From assembly GCA_021730225.1 (NCBI GenBank), contig CP072532.1:641230-705229 (forward strand): a DNA stretch of 64,000 nt, read 5' to 3'. Source of the DNA: Candidatus Vesicomyidisocius sp. Agig_15_S12 (lineage in GTDB: Bacteria > Pseudomonadota > Gammaproteobacteria > PS1 > Pseudothioglobaceae). Both the position numbers and the translations under genes were made by a program. Each line of letters starts with the position of its first letter. Positions within the stretch are counted from its first letter, which is position 1. Positions 36,646-48,012 of the stretch are shown here, one piece after another. The notes beneath the pieces are model-generated. The model was not told the origin of the DNA. It was given only the letters and a program-made list of their open reading frames with translations, and searched no databases.

Positions 36646-38213
36646 TGAACGAAATATCCAAACGTCGAACTTTTGCTATTATTTCTCACCCTGATGCTGG
36701 TAAAACTACCATTACAGAAAAACTATTGTTATACGCAGGTGTAATTCAAACAGCAGGTAGTATCAAATCAAGGAAAGCTAAAACCCATGCAACATCCGAT
36801 TGGATGGACATAGAAAAAGAAAGAGGAATTTCCATTACTTCATCCATCATGCAATTTGAGTATGATAATCATATAATCAATTTATTAGACACACCAGGAC
36901 ATGAAGACTTTTCTGAAGACACCTATCGTACCCTTACAGCAGTAGATTCAGCACTAATGGTTATTGATATAGCCAAAGGGGTGGAAATGCGAACTATCAA
37001 GCTTATGAGAGTGTGTCGTTTACGCAATACTCCAATTTTAACGTTTATCAATAAACTAGATCGAGAAGGCAAGGAACCAATTGATTTACTAGATGAAATA
37101 GAAACCATGCTTAATATCGAATGTGCTCCTATCACTTGGCCAATTGGTATGGGCAGGCGTTTAAAAGGAGTTATACATCTACTTGAGGATAAGGTTTATC
37201 TATATAAAACAGGAAAGAATTCTGAAATTAGTGAAAATATTACTATTAACGGCATTAACAATTCTCAACTTGATGAAATTTTAGGAAAAAATATAGCGCA
37301 TAAAATGCGTAAAGAGGTTGAACTTATTCATGAAACTACAATTCCATTTGATTTAGATAAATTTCTAGCTGGTAAACAAACACCAATATTTTTTGGCTCA
37401 GCCATTTCAAACTTTGGTATTCAAAATTTACTTGATAGCTTTATCAAGTATGCACCTACACCACAAAACAGAGAATCAAATATTCGTAAAGTCACTCCAA
37501 ATGAAACTAAGCTAACCGGCTTTATCTTTAAAATTCAAGCTAATATGAATCCAAAACATCATGACCGTCTTGCTTTTATGCGTATAGTTAGTGGGCAATA
37601 TAAAAAAGGTATAAAAGTCCTACAAGTAGCAACCAATAAACAAATAAAAATCAGTAATGCAGTTACCTTTATGTCACACAAACGCACTCTAACAGAAGTA
37701 GCTTACGCTGGAGATGTGATTGGTATTCATAATCATGGTAGCATTAGCATTGGTGATACATTTACTCAAGGAGAAAAACTCACTTTTAAGGGTATTCCAA
37801 ACTTTGCACCAGAGATTTTTAAAATAGCCCAACTTAAAGATCCACTCAAAGCTAAAGCCTTTAAAAAGGGCTTAAATCAGCTCTCAGAAGAAGGAGCAAC
37901 CCAAATATTTCGTCCAATTATCAACTCATCACAGATTCTCGGTGCTATTGGTGTTTTACAATTTGATGTGGTAGTACACCGTTTAAAATATGAATATGAT
38001 GTTCATTGTCAATTTAAAACTATTAACATTGTAACAGCACGTTGGATAACAGGTGATAACAAGGATATCGAGCAACTTAAGATTAAAGCAGGTAATAATA
38101 TTGCTGTTGATGCAAAAGGCATGCTCACTTATCTTGCGCCATCTAATGTCAACTTACAATTAACCATAGAGCGTCATTCTAACTTAGTTTTTTCAGCAAC
38201 CAGAGAACATTAA
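36642..38213 (+). CDS. prfC: Peptide chain release factor 3
   Basis: RF3 is a translational GTPase that recycles RF1 and RF2. The G1 motif HPDAGKTT lies near 17, G3 DTPGHEDF near 86 and G4 NKLDREG near 130. The C-terminal domains include [10 protein letters not shown], typical of RF3. The 523-residue length is normal. The start overlaps the upstream deaminase stop (ATGATG), so I cannot tell which of the two adjacent ATGs is used. Confidence 0.95.
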   Translation: MMNEISKRRTFAIISHPDAGKTTITEKLLLYAGVIQTAGSIKSRKAKTHATSDWMDIEKERGISITSSIMQFEYDNHIINLLDTPGHEDFSEDTYRTLTAVDSALMVIDIAKGVEMRTIKLMRVCRLRNTPILTFINKLDREGKEPIDLLDEIETMLNIECAPITWPIGMGRRLKGVIHLLEDKVYLYKTGKNSEISENITINGINNSQLDEILGKNIAHKMRKEVELIHETTIPFDLDKFLAGKQTPIFFGSAISNFGIQNLLDSFIKYAPTPQNRESNIRKVTPNETKLTGFIFKIQANMNPKHHDRLAFMRIVSGQYKKGIKVLQVATNKQIKISNAVTFMSHKRTLTEVAYAGDVIGIHNHGSISIGDTFTQGEKLTFKGIPNFAPEIFKIAQLKDPLKAKAFKKGLNQLSEEGATQIFRPIINSSQILGAIGVLQFDVVVHRLKYEYDVHCQFKTINIVTARWITGDNKDIEQLKIKAGNNIAVDAKGMLTYLAPSNVNLQLTIERHSNLVFSATREH

Positions 38214-38364
38214 ATGATGGTATTTAATAACAAGGAGTAAAAACTAATTAAATATAAAAAGTAACAATAATCATCAACCCAACCAGTCAGTCAACTAGAG
38301 TCAACACATGAGTTTCTTTGCATAAAACTGACAAAGTCAAACATTTTAACAATAGTTAAAATTA

Positions 38365-40950
38365 TTATTTTACGTAATTTTTAATTTTAGATTCAGATTG
38401 ATCATCTTCTGTTTCAACAACCTTTGCAATAGCAACTAATTTTTCATCTTTAGAAATATTAATCAATATCACGCCTTGAGTGTTACGACCAATAATAGAA
38501 ACATCAGCTGCTCTAGCACGAACTAAAACACCTTTGTTAGAAATTAACATCATTTCATCTTCATTGTTTACTTGAATAGCTCCAATAATTTTACCATTTC
38601 TATCTGAAGTTTTAATAGAAATAACACCTGAACCGCCTCTTGATTGAACACGATATTCATTAAGGCGCGTACGTTTACCAAAACCTTTTTCAGTTGCTGT
38701 TAGAACTGGACTATCTTGATTAGTAGCAATAAGAGACACTACTTTATCACTATCTACTAATTTAATACCTCGTACACCAATAGCAGTTCGCCCTACAATA
38801 CGTACATCTGATTCTTTAAATCGAATAGATTTTCCATTAGCTGAGAATAGCATGATATCGTGCTCACCTGAGGTAATTTTTACACCAATAAGTTTGTCAT
38901 TATTTCTTAATTCAATAGCAATAATACCGCCTTTACGCGGTTTTGAGAAATTAGTAAGTGCTGTTTTCTTACAGGTACCACTACTGGTTGCCATAAAGAC
39001 AAAATGATTTTCATCAAATTTTAAGACTGGTAAAATAGCATTAATTATTTCTTTTTTTTCTAGTGGCAATAAATTAATAATCGGCTTACCACGCGACATA
39101 CGCGATGCCATTGGCAACTCATAAACCTTAAGCCAGTATACCTTGCCAAAGGATGAAAAGCACAAAACTATATCATGAGAATTAGCAATAAATAGCTGAT
39201 CAACAAAATCTTCATCTTTTACTTTAGTAGCTGATTTACCCTTACCGCCACGATATTGTGCATGATAATCACTTAAAGATTGCGCTTTCACATAACCACC
39301 ATTGGACAAAGTAACCACACGTTCTTCTTGGACAATTAAATCTTCAAGTGTCAAATCAATATTATGTTCTAAGATTTGTGTCATACGGGAATTGCCATAG
39401 TTGCTTTGAATATCTATTAACTCTTCACAAATAACTTGCATAAGTCTTTCAGGGGTTTGTAAAATATCTAGTAAATATTTAATACGCTCTAACAATTCAT
39501 TAAATTCATCAAAAATTTTATCTTTTTCAAATCCTGTTAAACGATGAAGTTTTAAATCTAAAATAGCTTGCGATTGTTTTTGTGATAATTGATAATCACC
39601 ATTCATTTGTAAGCCCAGCTCTTTTGGTAAGTTTTCTGGCTTAAACATTGCCATATCACGATTACCAACTAATTCTAAAATCACTGAACTCCGCCAAGTT
39701 TTAGCTATCAATGTTGCTCTTGCATCTGTTGAACTTGGTGCGGACTTTATAAGTTCGATAATGTTATCAATATTGTATAACGCAACCGACAAACCTTCTA
39801 ATAAATGTACACGATCTCTGGCTTTATTCAAATCAAAAATAGAACGACGAGTCACCACATCGCGCCTATGTGCAATAAATGCCTCTAAAATACTTTTTAA
39901 AGTCATTAACTTGGGTATGCCCTTGTCAATTGCCACCATATTAATACCAAACACGGTTTGCATTTCAGTTAATTTATATAAATTATTAAGTATTACTTCT
40001 GGTACTTCACCCCGACGTAATTCAATCACCACACTCATTCCATCTTTATCAGACTCATCACGAAGTCCAGTAATGCCATCAATACGCTTATCTTTAACAA
40101 GTTCTGCAATTTTCCCAATTAACTTGGCTTTGTTGACCTGGTAAGGCAACTCAGTCACAATAATACTTCGTTTCTCTTCCCCTTCAATGTGAGACACACA
40201 GCGTAAGTAAATTTTTCCTTTACCAGTTTCATAAGCCTGACGAATACCACTTGTACCATTAATAATACCTGCCGTTGGAAAATCTGGACCTGGCATTATT
40301 TCTAATAACTCATCAATAGTAATATTTTCATTATCTATAGTTTTTAAACAAGCTTCAATCACCTCATTTAGGTTATGAGGCGGTATATTAGTTGCCATAC
40401 CTACAGCAATACCTGATGAGCCATTAGCCAAAAGATTAGGTACACGTGCTGGTAGCACTGAAGGCTCTGACTCTGACCCATCATAATTATCAATAAAATC
40501 AACCGTATCTTTTTCTAAATCTTGCAATAACTCATGAGAAAGTTTAGCCATACGAATTTCTGTATAACGCATAGCAGCAGCTGAATCACCATCAACTGAT
40601 CCAAAGTTACCCTGACCATCAATTAAAATATTACGCATTGAAAATGATTGCGCCATACGCACAATAGTATCATACACAGCAGTATCACCATGTGGATGAT
40701 ACTTACCAATCACATCACCAACAATACGAGCTGATTTCTTATAAGATTTGTTATAGTCATTACCCAATACGTCCATAGCGTAAAGTACACGACGATGAAC
40801 CGGTTTAAGTCCATCCCGAACATCAGGTAATGCACGCCCAACAATAACACTCATTGCGTATTCCAGATAAGAGTTACGCATCTCGCTCTCAATAGTAACT
40901 ATTGATAAATTTGACTCAAAATTAGTAGAATTTTCAGTATACTTAGACAT
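38365..40950 (-). CDS. gyrA: DNA gyrase subunit A
   Basis: GyrA is the DNA-cleaving subunit of gyrase. The catalytic Tyr129 is in [12 protein letters not shown], and the quinolone-determining region reads [10 protein letters not shown], with Thr at the usual Ser83 position. The C-terminal beta-pinwheel has the GyrA-box as QYRGGKG, a variant of QRRGGKG, near residue 560. The 861-residue length is normal. It is transcribed alone. Confidence 0.96.
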   Translation of the reverse strand: MSKYTENSTNFESNLSIVTIESEMRNSYLEYAMSVIVGRALPDVRDGLKPVHRRVLYAMDVLGNDYNKSYKKSARIVGDVIGKYHPHGDTAVYDTIVRMAQSFSMRNILIDGQGNFGSVDGDSAAAMRYTEIRMAKLSHELLQDLEKDTVDFIDNYDGSESEPSVLPARVPNLLANGSSGIAVGMATNIPPHNLNEVIEACLKTIDNENITIDELLEIMPGPDFPTAGIINGTSGIRQAYETGKGKIYLRCVSHIEGEEKRSIIVTELPYQVNKAKLIGKIAELVKDKRIDGITGLRDESDKDGMSVVIELRRGEVPEVILNNLYKLTEMQTVFGINMVAIDKGIPKLMTLKSILEAFIAHRRDVVTRRSIFDLNKARDRVHLLEGLSVALYNIDNIIELIKSAPSSTDARATLIAKTWRSSVILELVGNRDMAMFKPENLPKELGLQMNGDYQLSQKQSQAILDLKLHRLTGFEKDKIFDEFNELLERIKYLLDILQTPERLMQVICEELIDIQSNYGNSRMTQILEHNIDLTLEDLIVQEERVVTLSNGGYVKAQSLSDYHAQYRGGKGKSATKVKDEDFVDQLFIANSHDIVLCFSSFGKVYWLKVYELPMASRMSRGKPIINLLPLEKKEIINAILPVLKFDENHFVFMATSSGTCKKTALTNFSKPRKGGIIAIELRNNDKLIGVKITSGEHDIMLFSANGKSIRFKESDVRIVGRTAIGVRGIKLVDSDKVVSLIATNQDSPVLTATEKGFGKRTRLNEYRVQSRGGSGVISIKTSDRNGKIIGAIQVNNEDEMMLISNKGVLVRARAADVSIIGRNTQGVILINISKDEKLVAIAKVVETEDDQSESKIKNYVK

Positions 40951-41059
40951 AACAAAAAGACTTTCTTTTATTTCCTTTTATTTTAACAAATTTGAATATA
41001 AATATAAATTTTATTACACAAAACTTTCTATTAAAAAAGTAAGATATCATAACTTGATA

Positions 41060-42127
41060 CTACGTATTTCTTGCTTGAACTGATGACGATAATATTTTAA
41101 GAAGTTTTTCAGTATCTTGCCATCCAAGACAACTATCAGTAATACTAATACCGTACTCTAACGAATTTAACTCACCTACTGCTTGAGCACCTTCATTGAT
41201 ATTAGACTCAATCATCACACCAAAAATCTTATTTGAGCCCAAACTCAATTGCTTTGCAATTTCATCACCCACTAGCATCTGGTTTTTAAAATTTTTCTTG
41301 CTATTAGCATGAGAAAAATCAATCATAACTCTACCTAATAATCCATCATTTATTAATTGTTTAGTGGCGTTATCAATGCTTTGCTTACTATAGTTAGGTC
41401 CATCAGCAGCACCACGGAGGATAATATGACAATTTGAATTACCCATAGTAGTGTAGCGATTTGCTACTCCTTTTTTATTAATTGACCAAAACATATGTGT
41501 GCTTGAAGCCGATATAATCGCATCAATAGCAATTTGTATGTTGCCATTTGTACCATTTTTAAATCCTACTGGACAAGATAAACCAGATGCTAATTCTCGG
41601 TGGGTTTGACTTTCGGTTGTTCGTGCACCAATTGCGCCCCATGAAATTAAATCAGATATATATTGTGGGGTAATTAAATCAAGATATTCTGTTGCGCTTG
41701 GCATACCTATTTTTGACAAATCTAATAACAGACTTCGAGCTAAATCAAAACCCTTTTCCATATCAAAACTATTGTTTAAATCAGGGTCGTATATGAGTCC
41801 TTTCCAACCAATCGTAGTACGTGGTTTTTCAAAATAAACACGCATGATAATAAATAAATCCCGATCTAATTCTTTTTTTATTTCTAACAATCGATATGCA
41901 TAATCTCGAGCAGCTTTCGAATCATGAATGGAACAAGGTCCAACCACAACCAATAAACGCTTATCCTTACCAGAGATAATATTGGCAATGGTTTTTCTTG
42001 AGTCGATGATAAAATTAGATTGTGACTTCTTGACTGGATATTTTTTAATAAACCCTATTGGCGGTGTAATAGATTCCGCTTTGGTGATACGAATATTACT
42101 AATTTTAGTTAAGATTCTTTTTAGCAT
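41060..42127 (-). CDS. 3-deoxy-7-phosphoheptulonate synthase (class I DAHP synthase)
   Basis: This enzyme condenses PEP and erythrose-4-phosphate in the first step of the shikimate pathway. The 355 residues carry the class I blocks VVGPCSIHD near 60, ARTTESQTHRELASG near 165, GFKNGTNG near 183 and DFSHANSKKNFKNQ near 268. Which aromatic amino acid inhibits it cannot be assigned with certainty, so I leave the F/G/H letter open. It overlaps folE2 by 7 bases and feeds aroB elsewhere in the window. Confidence 0.94.
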   Translation of the reverse strand: MLKRILTKISNIRITKAESITPPIGFIKKYPVKKSQSNFIIDSRKTIANIISGKDKRLLVVVGPCSIHDSKAARDYAYRLLEIKKELDRDLFIIMRVYFEKPRTTIGWKGLIYDPDLNNSFDMEKGFDLARSLLLDLSKIGMPSATEYLDLITPQYISDLISWGAIGARTTESQTHRELASGLSCPVGFKNGTNGNIQIAIDAIISASSTHMFWSINKKGVANRYTTMGNSNCHIILRGAADGPNYSKQSIDNATKQLINDGLLGRVMIDFSHANSKKNFKNQMLVGDEIAKQLSLGSNKIFGVMIESNINEGAQAVGELNSLEYGISITDSCLGWQDTEKLLKILSSSVQARNT

Positions 42128-42915
42128 TTTAGATTTTCAATAAGTGCATAAGCTGAATGATTATGAATCGATTCAAAATTTTCCGACTCAAGGCAATAAT
42201 AACTAATTTTATCATCCGCATTTAAATCAACCGCAATATCACGTACTAAATCCTCAACAAATGCAGGGTTATCATACGCTCTTTCAGTTACTATTTTTTC
42301 ATCATCTCTTTTAAGAAGTGCATAAAGTTCACACGAAGCTTTTCGTTCAGCCAAATCAATTAAATCTTCTATATGTAAAGTGCTTCCTTTAGAAACTTTA
42401 GCTTTAATAGTAATATGTGAACGTTGATTATGCGCTCCATATTTAGAAATACTCTTTGAACAAGGGCATAAACTGGTGACAGGCACCACAACTTTTATCA
42501 TTACTTCTACCTCACCTTTATTTAAAGCACCATATAAAGTCACTTGATAATCCATCATTGACTTAACTCCTGAAGACGGAGCTTTTTTCTTCCTAAAAAA
42601 AGGAAAGTTGAGCGTAATGTGTGCAGTATCTGACTCAAGCTTTTCTCTTACTTTCTCAATAATTTGGTCAAAATTATACGCACTAAACTCACAAGAATTT
42701 TCATTTAGAATCTCAATAAAACGCGACATATGCGTACCTTTAACGTGTTCTGGCAAAGATACTGTCATAGTAAAAATACCTATTGTAGGCATTTTATTGC
42801 CATCACAATTAATATAAGTAATAGGATGAATAATATCTTTAATGCCAACTTTGTCAATAATAATGTGACGAGTATCGGCACTATTTTGTGTATCAGGTAA
42901 ATGAGTTGCGCTCAT
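42121..42915 (-). CDS. folE2: GTP cyclohydrolase FolE2 (type IB)
   Basis: FolE2 makes 7,8-dihydroneopterin triphosphate from GTP, for folate and queuosine synthesis. It is the zinc-independent, metal-flexible form unrelated to FolE. The conserved Cys lies in SLCPCSKSISKYGAHNQR near residue 150, and Glu/His metal ligands are in the surrounding blocks. The 264 residues match. It overlaps queD by four bases, so the two successive enzymes of the 7-deazaguanine route are probably coupled. Confidence 0.93.
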   Translation of the reverse strand: MSATHLPDTQNSADTRHIIIDKVGIKDIIHPITYINCDGNKMPTIGIFTMTVSLPEHVKGTHMSRFIEILNENSCEFSAYNFDQIIEKVREKLESDTAHITLNFPFFRKKKAPSSGVKSMMDYQVTLYGALNKGEVEVMIKVVVPVTSLCPCSKSISKYGAHNQRSHITIKAKVSKGSTLHIEDLIDLAERKASCELYALLKRDDEKIVTERAYDNPAFVEDLVRDIAVDLNADDKISYYCLESENFESIHNHSAYALIENLKC

Positions 42916-43289
42916 AAATCTCCTTGGGAATAAGTGACAGATGCTCTAGATGTCTCCCAAATAGTCACTTCCTTGACCTTGACATTATTAATATTAATTA
43001 GTCGCCCTACTTCATCAAAGAAATATTTTGCTAAATTCTCTGAAGTAGGGTTAAGTTTATCAAAAGGAACTATCTTATTTAAATATTGATGATCTAAACG
43101 TTTCACAACAATCTTAGTTTGTTTTTTAATATCTCTAAAATCAATAACAATACCACTGTTATTCAATTCTTTAGAACCAACCATTACTTCAACTTGCCAA
43201 TTATGACCATGCAGACGCGAACAATCACCTGGATAATTCCTAAGTGAATGAGCTGATGCAAAATCGGTAACAATTTTTAGGACGAACAT
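42912..43289 (-). CDS. queD: 6-carboxy-5,6,7,8-tetrahydropterin synthase
   Basis: QueD converts dihydroneopterin triphosphate to 6-carboxytetrahydropterin in queuosine precursor synthesis. The zinc His in ASAHSLRNY and the Cys-plus-HGH motif in CSRLHGHNW are present. I prefer the start at 43289 (MFVLKIVTDFASAH), because family members begin there; the frame is open to 43313 but those eight residues are atypical. It overlaps folE2, its upstream enzyme in the pathway. PTPS enzymes for biopterin are similar, but the context favours QueD. Confidence 0.88.
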   Translation of the reverse strand: MFVLKIVTDFASAHSLRNYPGDCSRLHGHNWQVEVMVGSKELNNSGIVIDFRDIKKQTKIVVKRLDHQYLNKIVPFDKLNPTSENLAKYFFDEVGRLININNVKVKEVTIWETSRASVTYSQGDL

Positions 43290-43390
43290 TTTCGGAAAAA
43301 TTGGTAAAAACAATGATTATACCTATTATCTGCTTAAAATTACACACTGGATTGATAGGGAAATTATTAACTTATCCAAAATATTTTGAT

Positions 43391-45628
43391 TTAATCAATT
43401 ACCTTAATGGAGGAAACATTTTGATAACCTTTAGGCAAAAGCTTTCCACGATGCGCTCTATTGCTTATATAATTATTTAAACCTTGAAACTTAATGGTCA
43501 AATAATGCTTACCTGCATTAACTCTTAGTTTTTGAGTTTCAAACAAAATGCAAATACTTACTACAATTTCTTGTTTAGTCTTAGCACCATTAACAGGAAT
43601 TTGAATTAACTTGTTTCCCTTACCTTTGGATAGAACAGGCAATTCAGATATTGAGAATACTAATAAACGCCCTCGATTGGTTGCTAATGCAACTAACTGA
43701 TTATCTACATCATCCACATTAATAACCCGCATTATTTGCGCGCCTTTAGACAAAGAAAGAAAAACTTTTCCGGTTTGTCTTGAAGACAATAAATTATCAA
43801 TAGTAGCAATAAACCCATATCCTACATTAGAAGACAACAAAATATTTTGACTATTTTTACCTATTATAATATCAACAAATTGAGCCCCTGAAGGGGGGCT
43901 TAATTTTCCTGTTAACGGCTCTCCTTGTCCTCGTGCACTAGATAATGAATGAGCAAGTAATGAATATGATCTACCTGTTGAATCAATAAAAATTACCATA
44001 TTGTTACTTTTACCTTTCACACTAGTCAAATAACTATCACCTACCTTATAATTAAGTACAGTGAGATCAATATCATGGCCTTTCACACGACGTACCCAAC
44101 CTTTACTACTAAGAACAACGGTGATATTTTCAGCAAGCACTAAATTATCCTCACTAAAAGCTTGAGCAACATTTACATTACTTCTAATGTTAGATCTACG
44201 CTCATCGCCAAAATCTTTAATAATGATCTTTAGTTCTTTTTTAATCAAACTCTTCAGACGTGAATTACTTGAAAGTAATAACTCTAATTGTTTTTTCTCT
44301 AGTACTAATTTTTGTTGTTCAGTTAGAATTCTAACTTCTTCTAATTTTGCAAGATGGCGGAATTTTAGCTCTAAAATTGCCTCTGCTTGAATAGCATTCA
44401 ACTTAAAATGATTGATTAACAATGGTTTAGGTTTATCATACTCACGAATAATAGCAATTACTTCGTTAATATTTAAAAGGGCAATTAACAACCCTTTTAA
44501 AACATGCAAACGCACAATAATTTTATCAAAACGACAGGTTAAACGATTAGTCACAACTTGCATCCTATAGCTTAACCATTCTTTAAGCATCGGAATTAGT
44601 GGTAGAACACGCGGCTTACCATCCAAACCAATCACATTCATATTAACACGATAATTTTTCTCAAGATCAGTTGTAGCGAACAAATGTAACATTAATGCAT
44701 CAACATCAATTTCATTAGAACGTAGAATAATGACAATACGCGTTGGATTTTCATGGTCTGATTCATCTCTAATATCATCTACTAAAGGAAGTTTTTTTGC
44801 ACCCATTTGTACTACAATTTGTGCAATTACCTTAGCGCCAGATACTTGAAAAGGCAATGCCTCAATAACAACACTGCATTTTTCTTTTTGATAAACAGCA
44901 CGCATTTTAATCGATCCATAACCTGTATCATAAATCTGTCTAAGATCTGCAAATGAGGATACAATATCAGCATTGGTAGGATAATCAGGCGCTTGAATAA
45001 TCTGCATGATTTTATCTAAATCAACAAAGGGTTTATCTAATAGGACAATACAGGCATTTACTACTTCTATTAAATTATGTGGTGGTACATTAGTTGCCAT
45101 ACCTACAGCAATACCAGAAGCACCGTTTAGTAATAAGTTAGGCACTTGTGCAGGTAAATTTTTAGGTTCTTGAAGCGAACCATCAAAATTATCCATCCAA
45201 TTAACCGTACCTTGATTAACTTCTAACAATAATAAATCCGCATAACGAGACAATTTTGATTCAGTATAGCGCATTGCCGCGAATGATTTAGGGTCGTCTG
45301 GTGCACCCCAATTTCCTTGCCCATCAATAAATGGATAACGATAAGAAAACTTTTGTGCCATCAACACCATTGACTCATAACAAGCACTATCACCATGCGG
45401 ATGGAATTTACCAAGAACATCACCCACTGTACGGGCTGATTTTTTGAACTTTGCTGTAGATTTTAAACCAAGTTCACTCATCGCATAAATAATACGTCTT
45501 TGTACTGGTTTTAAGCCATCGCCAACAAAAGGCAACGCACGATCAAGAATAACATACATTGAATAATTAAGATAAGCACGCTCACTAAACTGAGCAATAC
45601 TTTGTTGTTCAAGGTTAATTTGATTCAT
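43391..45628 (-). CDS. parC: DNA topoisomerase IV subunit A
   Basis: ParC is the cleavage subunit of the decatenating topoisomerase IV. The active Tyr is in [12 protein letters not shown] near residue 120 and the conserved [12 protein letters not shown] block near 80. The C-terminal pinwheel is shorter than in GyrA and lacks a canonical GyrA-box, which separates it from gyrase. The 745 residues match the family. ParE is not in this window. Confidence 0.95.
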   Translation of the reverse strand: MNQINLEQQSIAQFSERAYLNYSMYVILDRALPFVGDGLKPVQRRIIYAMSELGLKSTAKFKKSARTVGDVLGKFHPHGDSACYESMVLMAQKFSYRYPFIDGQGNWGAPDDPKSFAAMRYTESKLSRYADLLLLEVNQGTVNWMDNFDGSLQEPKNLPAQVPNLLLNGASGIAVGMATNVPPHNLIEVVNACIVLLDKPFVDLDKIMQIIQAPDYPTNADIVSSFADLRQIYDTGYGSIKMRAVYQKEKCSVVIEALPFQVSGAKVIAQIVVQMGAKKLPLVDDIRDESDHENPTRIVIILRSNEIDVDALMLHLFATTDLEKNYRVNMNVIGLDGKPRVLPLIPMLKEWLSYRMQVVTNRLTCRFDKIIVRLHVLKGLLIALLNINEVIAIIREYDKPKPLLINHFKLNAIQAEAILELKFRHLAKLEEVRILTEQQKLVLEKKQLELLLSSNSRLKSLIKKELKIIIKDFGDERRSNIRSNVNVAQAFSEDNLVLAENITVVLSSKGWVRRVKGHDIDLTVLNYKVGDSYLTSVKGKSNNMVIFIDSTGRSYSLLAHSLSSARGQGEPLTGKLSPPSGAQFVDIIIGKNSQNILLSSNVGYGFIATIDNLLSSRQTGKVFLSLSKGAQIMRVINVDDVDNQLVALATNRGRLLVFSISELPVLSKGKGNKLIQIPVNGAKTKQEIVVSICILFETQKLRVNAGKHYLTIKFQGLNNYISNRAHRGKLLPKGYQNVSSIKVID

Positions 45629-46370
45629 TTGATAACACTAAAGATAACTACAATTAAACTGTATTTTAATTCAACTTTTTACAGTCAAAAGATAAAATTA
45701 AAAGCGCTTATATCTCACCTAAGTCAACTATTATGTATTATGTAAATTTAGCACATACCCCAAAACATAGGAATTATTTGATTTATTTTTAATATAAATA
45801 TGAATAAGCATTCAATTATTTTACAGATTCAACAAAAGGACAAGATTTAATTAAATGTTATCACAGGAAAAGACTCAAAAGTTTAGATTATTTAGCTTAA
45901 CGATATAAAATAAACTTTTTTTAATCATCTGTTTATCACACCTAAAAATTACACATAAGGGATATATAAAATCTAAAATTTCACATGATGAATTATGACA
46001 TACTTAGAACATAGTTTAAAACTATTAATATAAATTAATAAAAAATATTTTTATAAAGATTACAACACTTCCAATAATATTTATTATTGGAAGTCAAAAA
46101 ACTTCTTAACCATACAAAGTGGTAGATAATTACTCTATTACTAACCTCAATAACACTATTGACCTTAGTACAAAACTACATAATTATTACAAGAAATGAA
46201 TTTTACTTAAACATTAAATTTTATATAATCCAGGTCCAATACTAACAACTCTTTCATGATGAGTTATAATTTTTAGATTATTTTAAATAACAAATAAAAT
46301 TAATATAAAATATGATATATATATTTAGGTATGTCTCTTTATACTAATAAAATACCAGTCAACATCTATA
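45629..46370. other. Gene-free stretch with one strong hairpin
   Basis: These roughly 740 bases lie between parC and the mraZ remnant. Apart from the hairpin at 46067-46094, I found only short broken frames. One around 45830 (GQDLIKCYHRK-like) may be protein debris, but I cannot name it. Confidence 0.45.
46067..46094. terminator. Perfect 12-bp-arm hairpin, possible terminator
   Basis: ACTTCCAATAAT at 46067-46078 pairs exactly with 46083-46094 around a four-base loop. There is no strong T-run on either strand, so it could be a terminator or simply a palindromic element. Confidence 0.5.
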
Positions 46371-46826
46371 ATGTTTAGATAAGTAAAAAAATATAAGTTG
46401 ATGCTAAAAAAGGTAAAAATGACAACGCATCACCAAACACAAATTGACAAAATTTACTCAATCGAGATAATTCTAAGTATTTATCTAGATAATACATGTT
46501 GGTTATTATATCCCTTAAAGGATTGGCAGGCATGGGAAGAAAAAATCAGTACTTTGTCTTTAGTAAACAGTCGCACTAAACAATTACAACGAAAACTCAT
46601 TGACCTTACTACTAATTACAAATTAGGCAAAATAGTACAAATTTTTACTCCTTTAATAATAAAACATTATTCCCATGTAGATAGGAAAACTATCATAAGT
46701 AATCAAAGACATGATTTTGAAGTACAGGATAAAAATATTAAAAATAAACAATTTGTTTGTTTTGATACGTTTAATGGAGCAAACCAAAATCCAATAAAAT
46801 TACCCAATTATCACTGTAATGCCTGA
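46371..46826 (+). pseudogene. mraZ: Degenerate mraZ with premature stop at codon 4
   Basis: Immediately upstream of rsmH, where mraZ normally lies, an ATG at 46371 encodes the family's conserved MFR start. It is followed at once by an in-frame TAA (46380-46382). The same frame then stays open to 46826. The match to MraZ resumes at CWLLYPLKDWQAWEEKISTL (family: CLLLYPLxEWxxxExKLxxL), then QRKLI and NQRHDFEVQD. The DSKGR motif is present only in a shifted frame near 46402, and the DGAGR motif is replaced by KLGK. MraZ is a dcw-operon transcription factor; a functional product is unlikely. Confidence 0.82.
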
Positions 46827-47739
46827 ACATCACCAATCTGTGATGTTCAGTGAGTCAATGTGTGCACTTAATATAAAAACAGATGGTATTTATATTGATG
46901 CAACTTTTGGGCGTGGTGGACATGCTCGGGGTATATTGAACAAATTAAGCAAAAAAGGGAGATTAATTGCCTTTGACCAAGACATTAATGCCATTGAATA
47001 TGCTAACAAAAGTTTAGCTGATAATCGTCTCACCCTTGTCCATAGCGCGTTTTCAGAAATGCTATCTATCATAACTAAGCAAGGATTAATAGGTAGGATT
47101 GACGGTATTCTAATTGATCTTGGCGTTTCATCCCCTCAGTTAGAAAACGCACAACGTGGTTTTAGTTTTAGGGTTGATGGTCCTCTAGATATGCGAATGA
47201 ATCAAACTACGGGAATAAGTGCTGCTCAATGGCTAAGATCAGCCAATGAAGAAGAAATTGCCAATGTTATTTATCAATTTAGTAATGAAAAAAAATCACG
47301 TCATATTGCTAATAAAATAAAAAAATACCAGAAAAATCACGTATTAGAAACTACTTTAGAACTTGCCAATATTGTTAGTAAAGTGATTAAAAAGCAAAAA
47401 AATAAACATCCTGCTACACGTACTTTCCAAGCTATACGTATTTTTATCAACCAAGAACTTAAACAACTTATAAGTGCATTGGAACAATCAAAAGATATTT
47501 TGAGCAAGAATGGCAGACTATCTGTTATTAGTTTTCACTCAATTGAAGATCGTATTGTTAAACGTTTTATTCAAAAAAATTCACGACAAAAACCTTTTCC
47601 AAAAGGTTTGCCTATTATTGAGCATGGAATTGAAAAAACTTATCTAAAAGATTTAGGAAAACACCTTACCAGCAAAGCAGAAATTAGCAATAACAAACGC
47701 GCTCGTAGTGCAATTTTACGAGTAGCAAGTAAAAACTAA
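46819..47739 (+). CDS. rsmH: 16S rRNA (cytosine-1402-N4)-methyltransferase
   Basis: RsmH (MraW) methylates C1402 of 16S rRNA. The N-terminal HxxVM block (MPEHHQSVMFSESM), the SAM site ATFGRGGHARGIL near 35, DGILIDLGVSSPQ near 96, and the C-terminal FHSIEDRIVKRFI near 235 are all present. The 306-residue length is normal. It overlaps the broken mraZ frame by 8 bases. It is the only intact gene of this dcw fragment, consistent with its ribosomal rather than divisional role. Confidence 0.96.
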   Translation: MPEHHQSVMFSESMCALNIKTDGIYIDATFGRGGHARGILNKLSKKGRLIAFDQDINAIEYANKSLADNRLTLVHSAFSEMLSIITKQGLIGRIDGILIDLGVSSPQLENAQRGFSFRVDGPLDMRMNQTTGISAAQWLRSANEEEIANVIYQFSNEKKSRHIANKIKKYQKNHVLETTLELANIVSKVIKKQKNKHPATRTFQAIRIFINQELKQLISALEQSKDILSKNGRLSVISFHSIEDRIVKRFIQKNSRQKPFPKGLPIIEHGIEKTYLKDLGKHLTSKAEISNNKRARSAILRVASKN

Positions 47740-47776
47740 AATAAAGCTAGATAACAACTAATTTAATATTATACGA

Positions 47777-48012
47777 ATGCTAAGAATAGTTATATTAATA
47801 TTTTAGCAATTTCTTATATAATCGATTAAAGCGTATAAAAACAAAAAATCATCAATTAATTGCTTTATATATACAATTATTAACCGAATAATCGGAAGCA
47901 AGCAATCAATGGTAATGAGATTAAATTCAAAACTCTAAAAATATTAAAAATACAACCACATAAAAAACAAATAAAAATTGTTATGAGGGGAAAAATATTA
48001 ATACTAGTATAG
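47777..48012 (+). pseudogene. ftsL: Decayed ftsL
   Basis: The stretch sits directly after rsmH, the normal ftsL position. A hydrophobic start (MLRIVILIF) is followed, after stops and frame changes, by HQLIALYIQLLTE and SEASNQW. These match the FtsL coiled-coil pattern RxLFxELQxLxxERDxLxxEW. Further on, KFKTLKILKIQPHKKQIKIV corresponds to the FtsL C-terminal block (IAxxKLxMxxPxxxQIxxI). At least three stops and two frameshifts break it. FtsL is an essential divisome protein in E. coli. Confidence 0.72.

Noticed and set aside
46398..46826. Treating the TTG-started open frame as a new functional gene
   Set aside because: Alignment to MraZ and the in-frame stop after MFR make a pseudogene the simpler reading.
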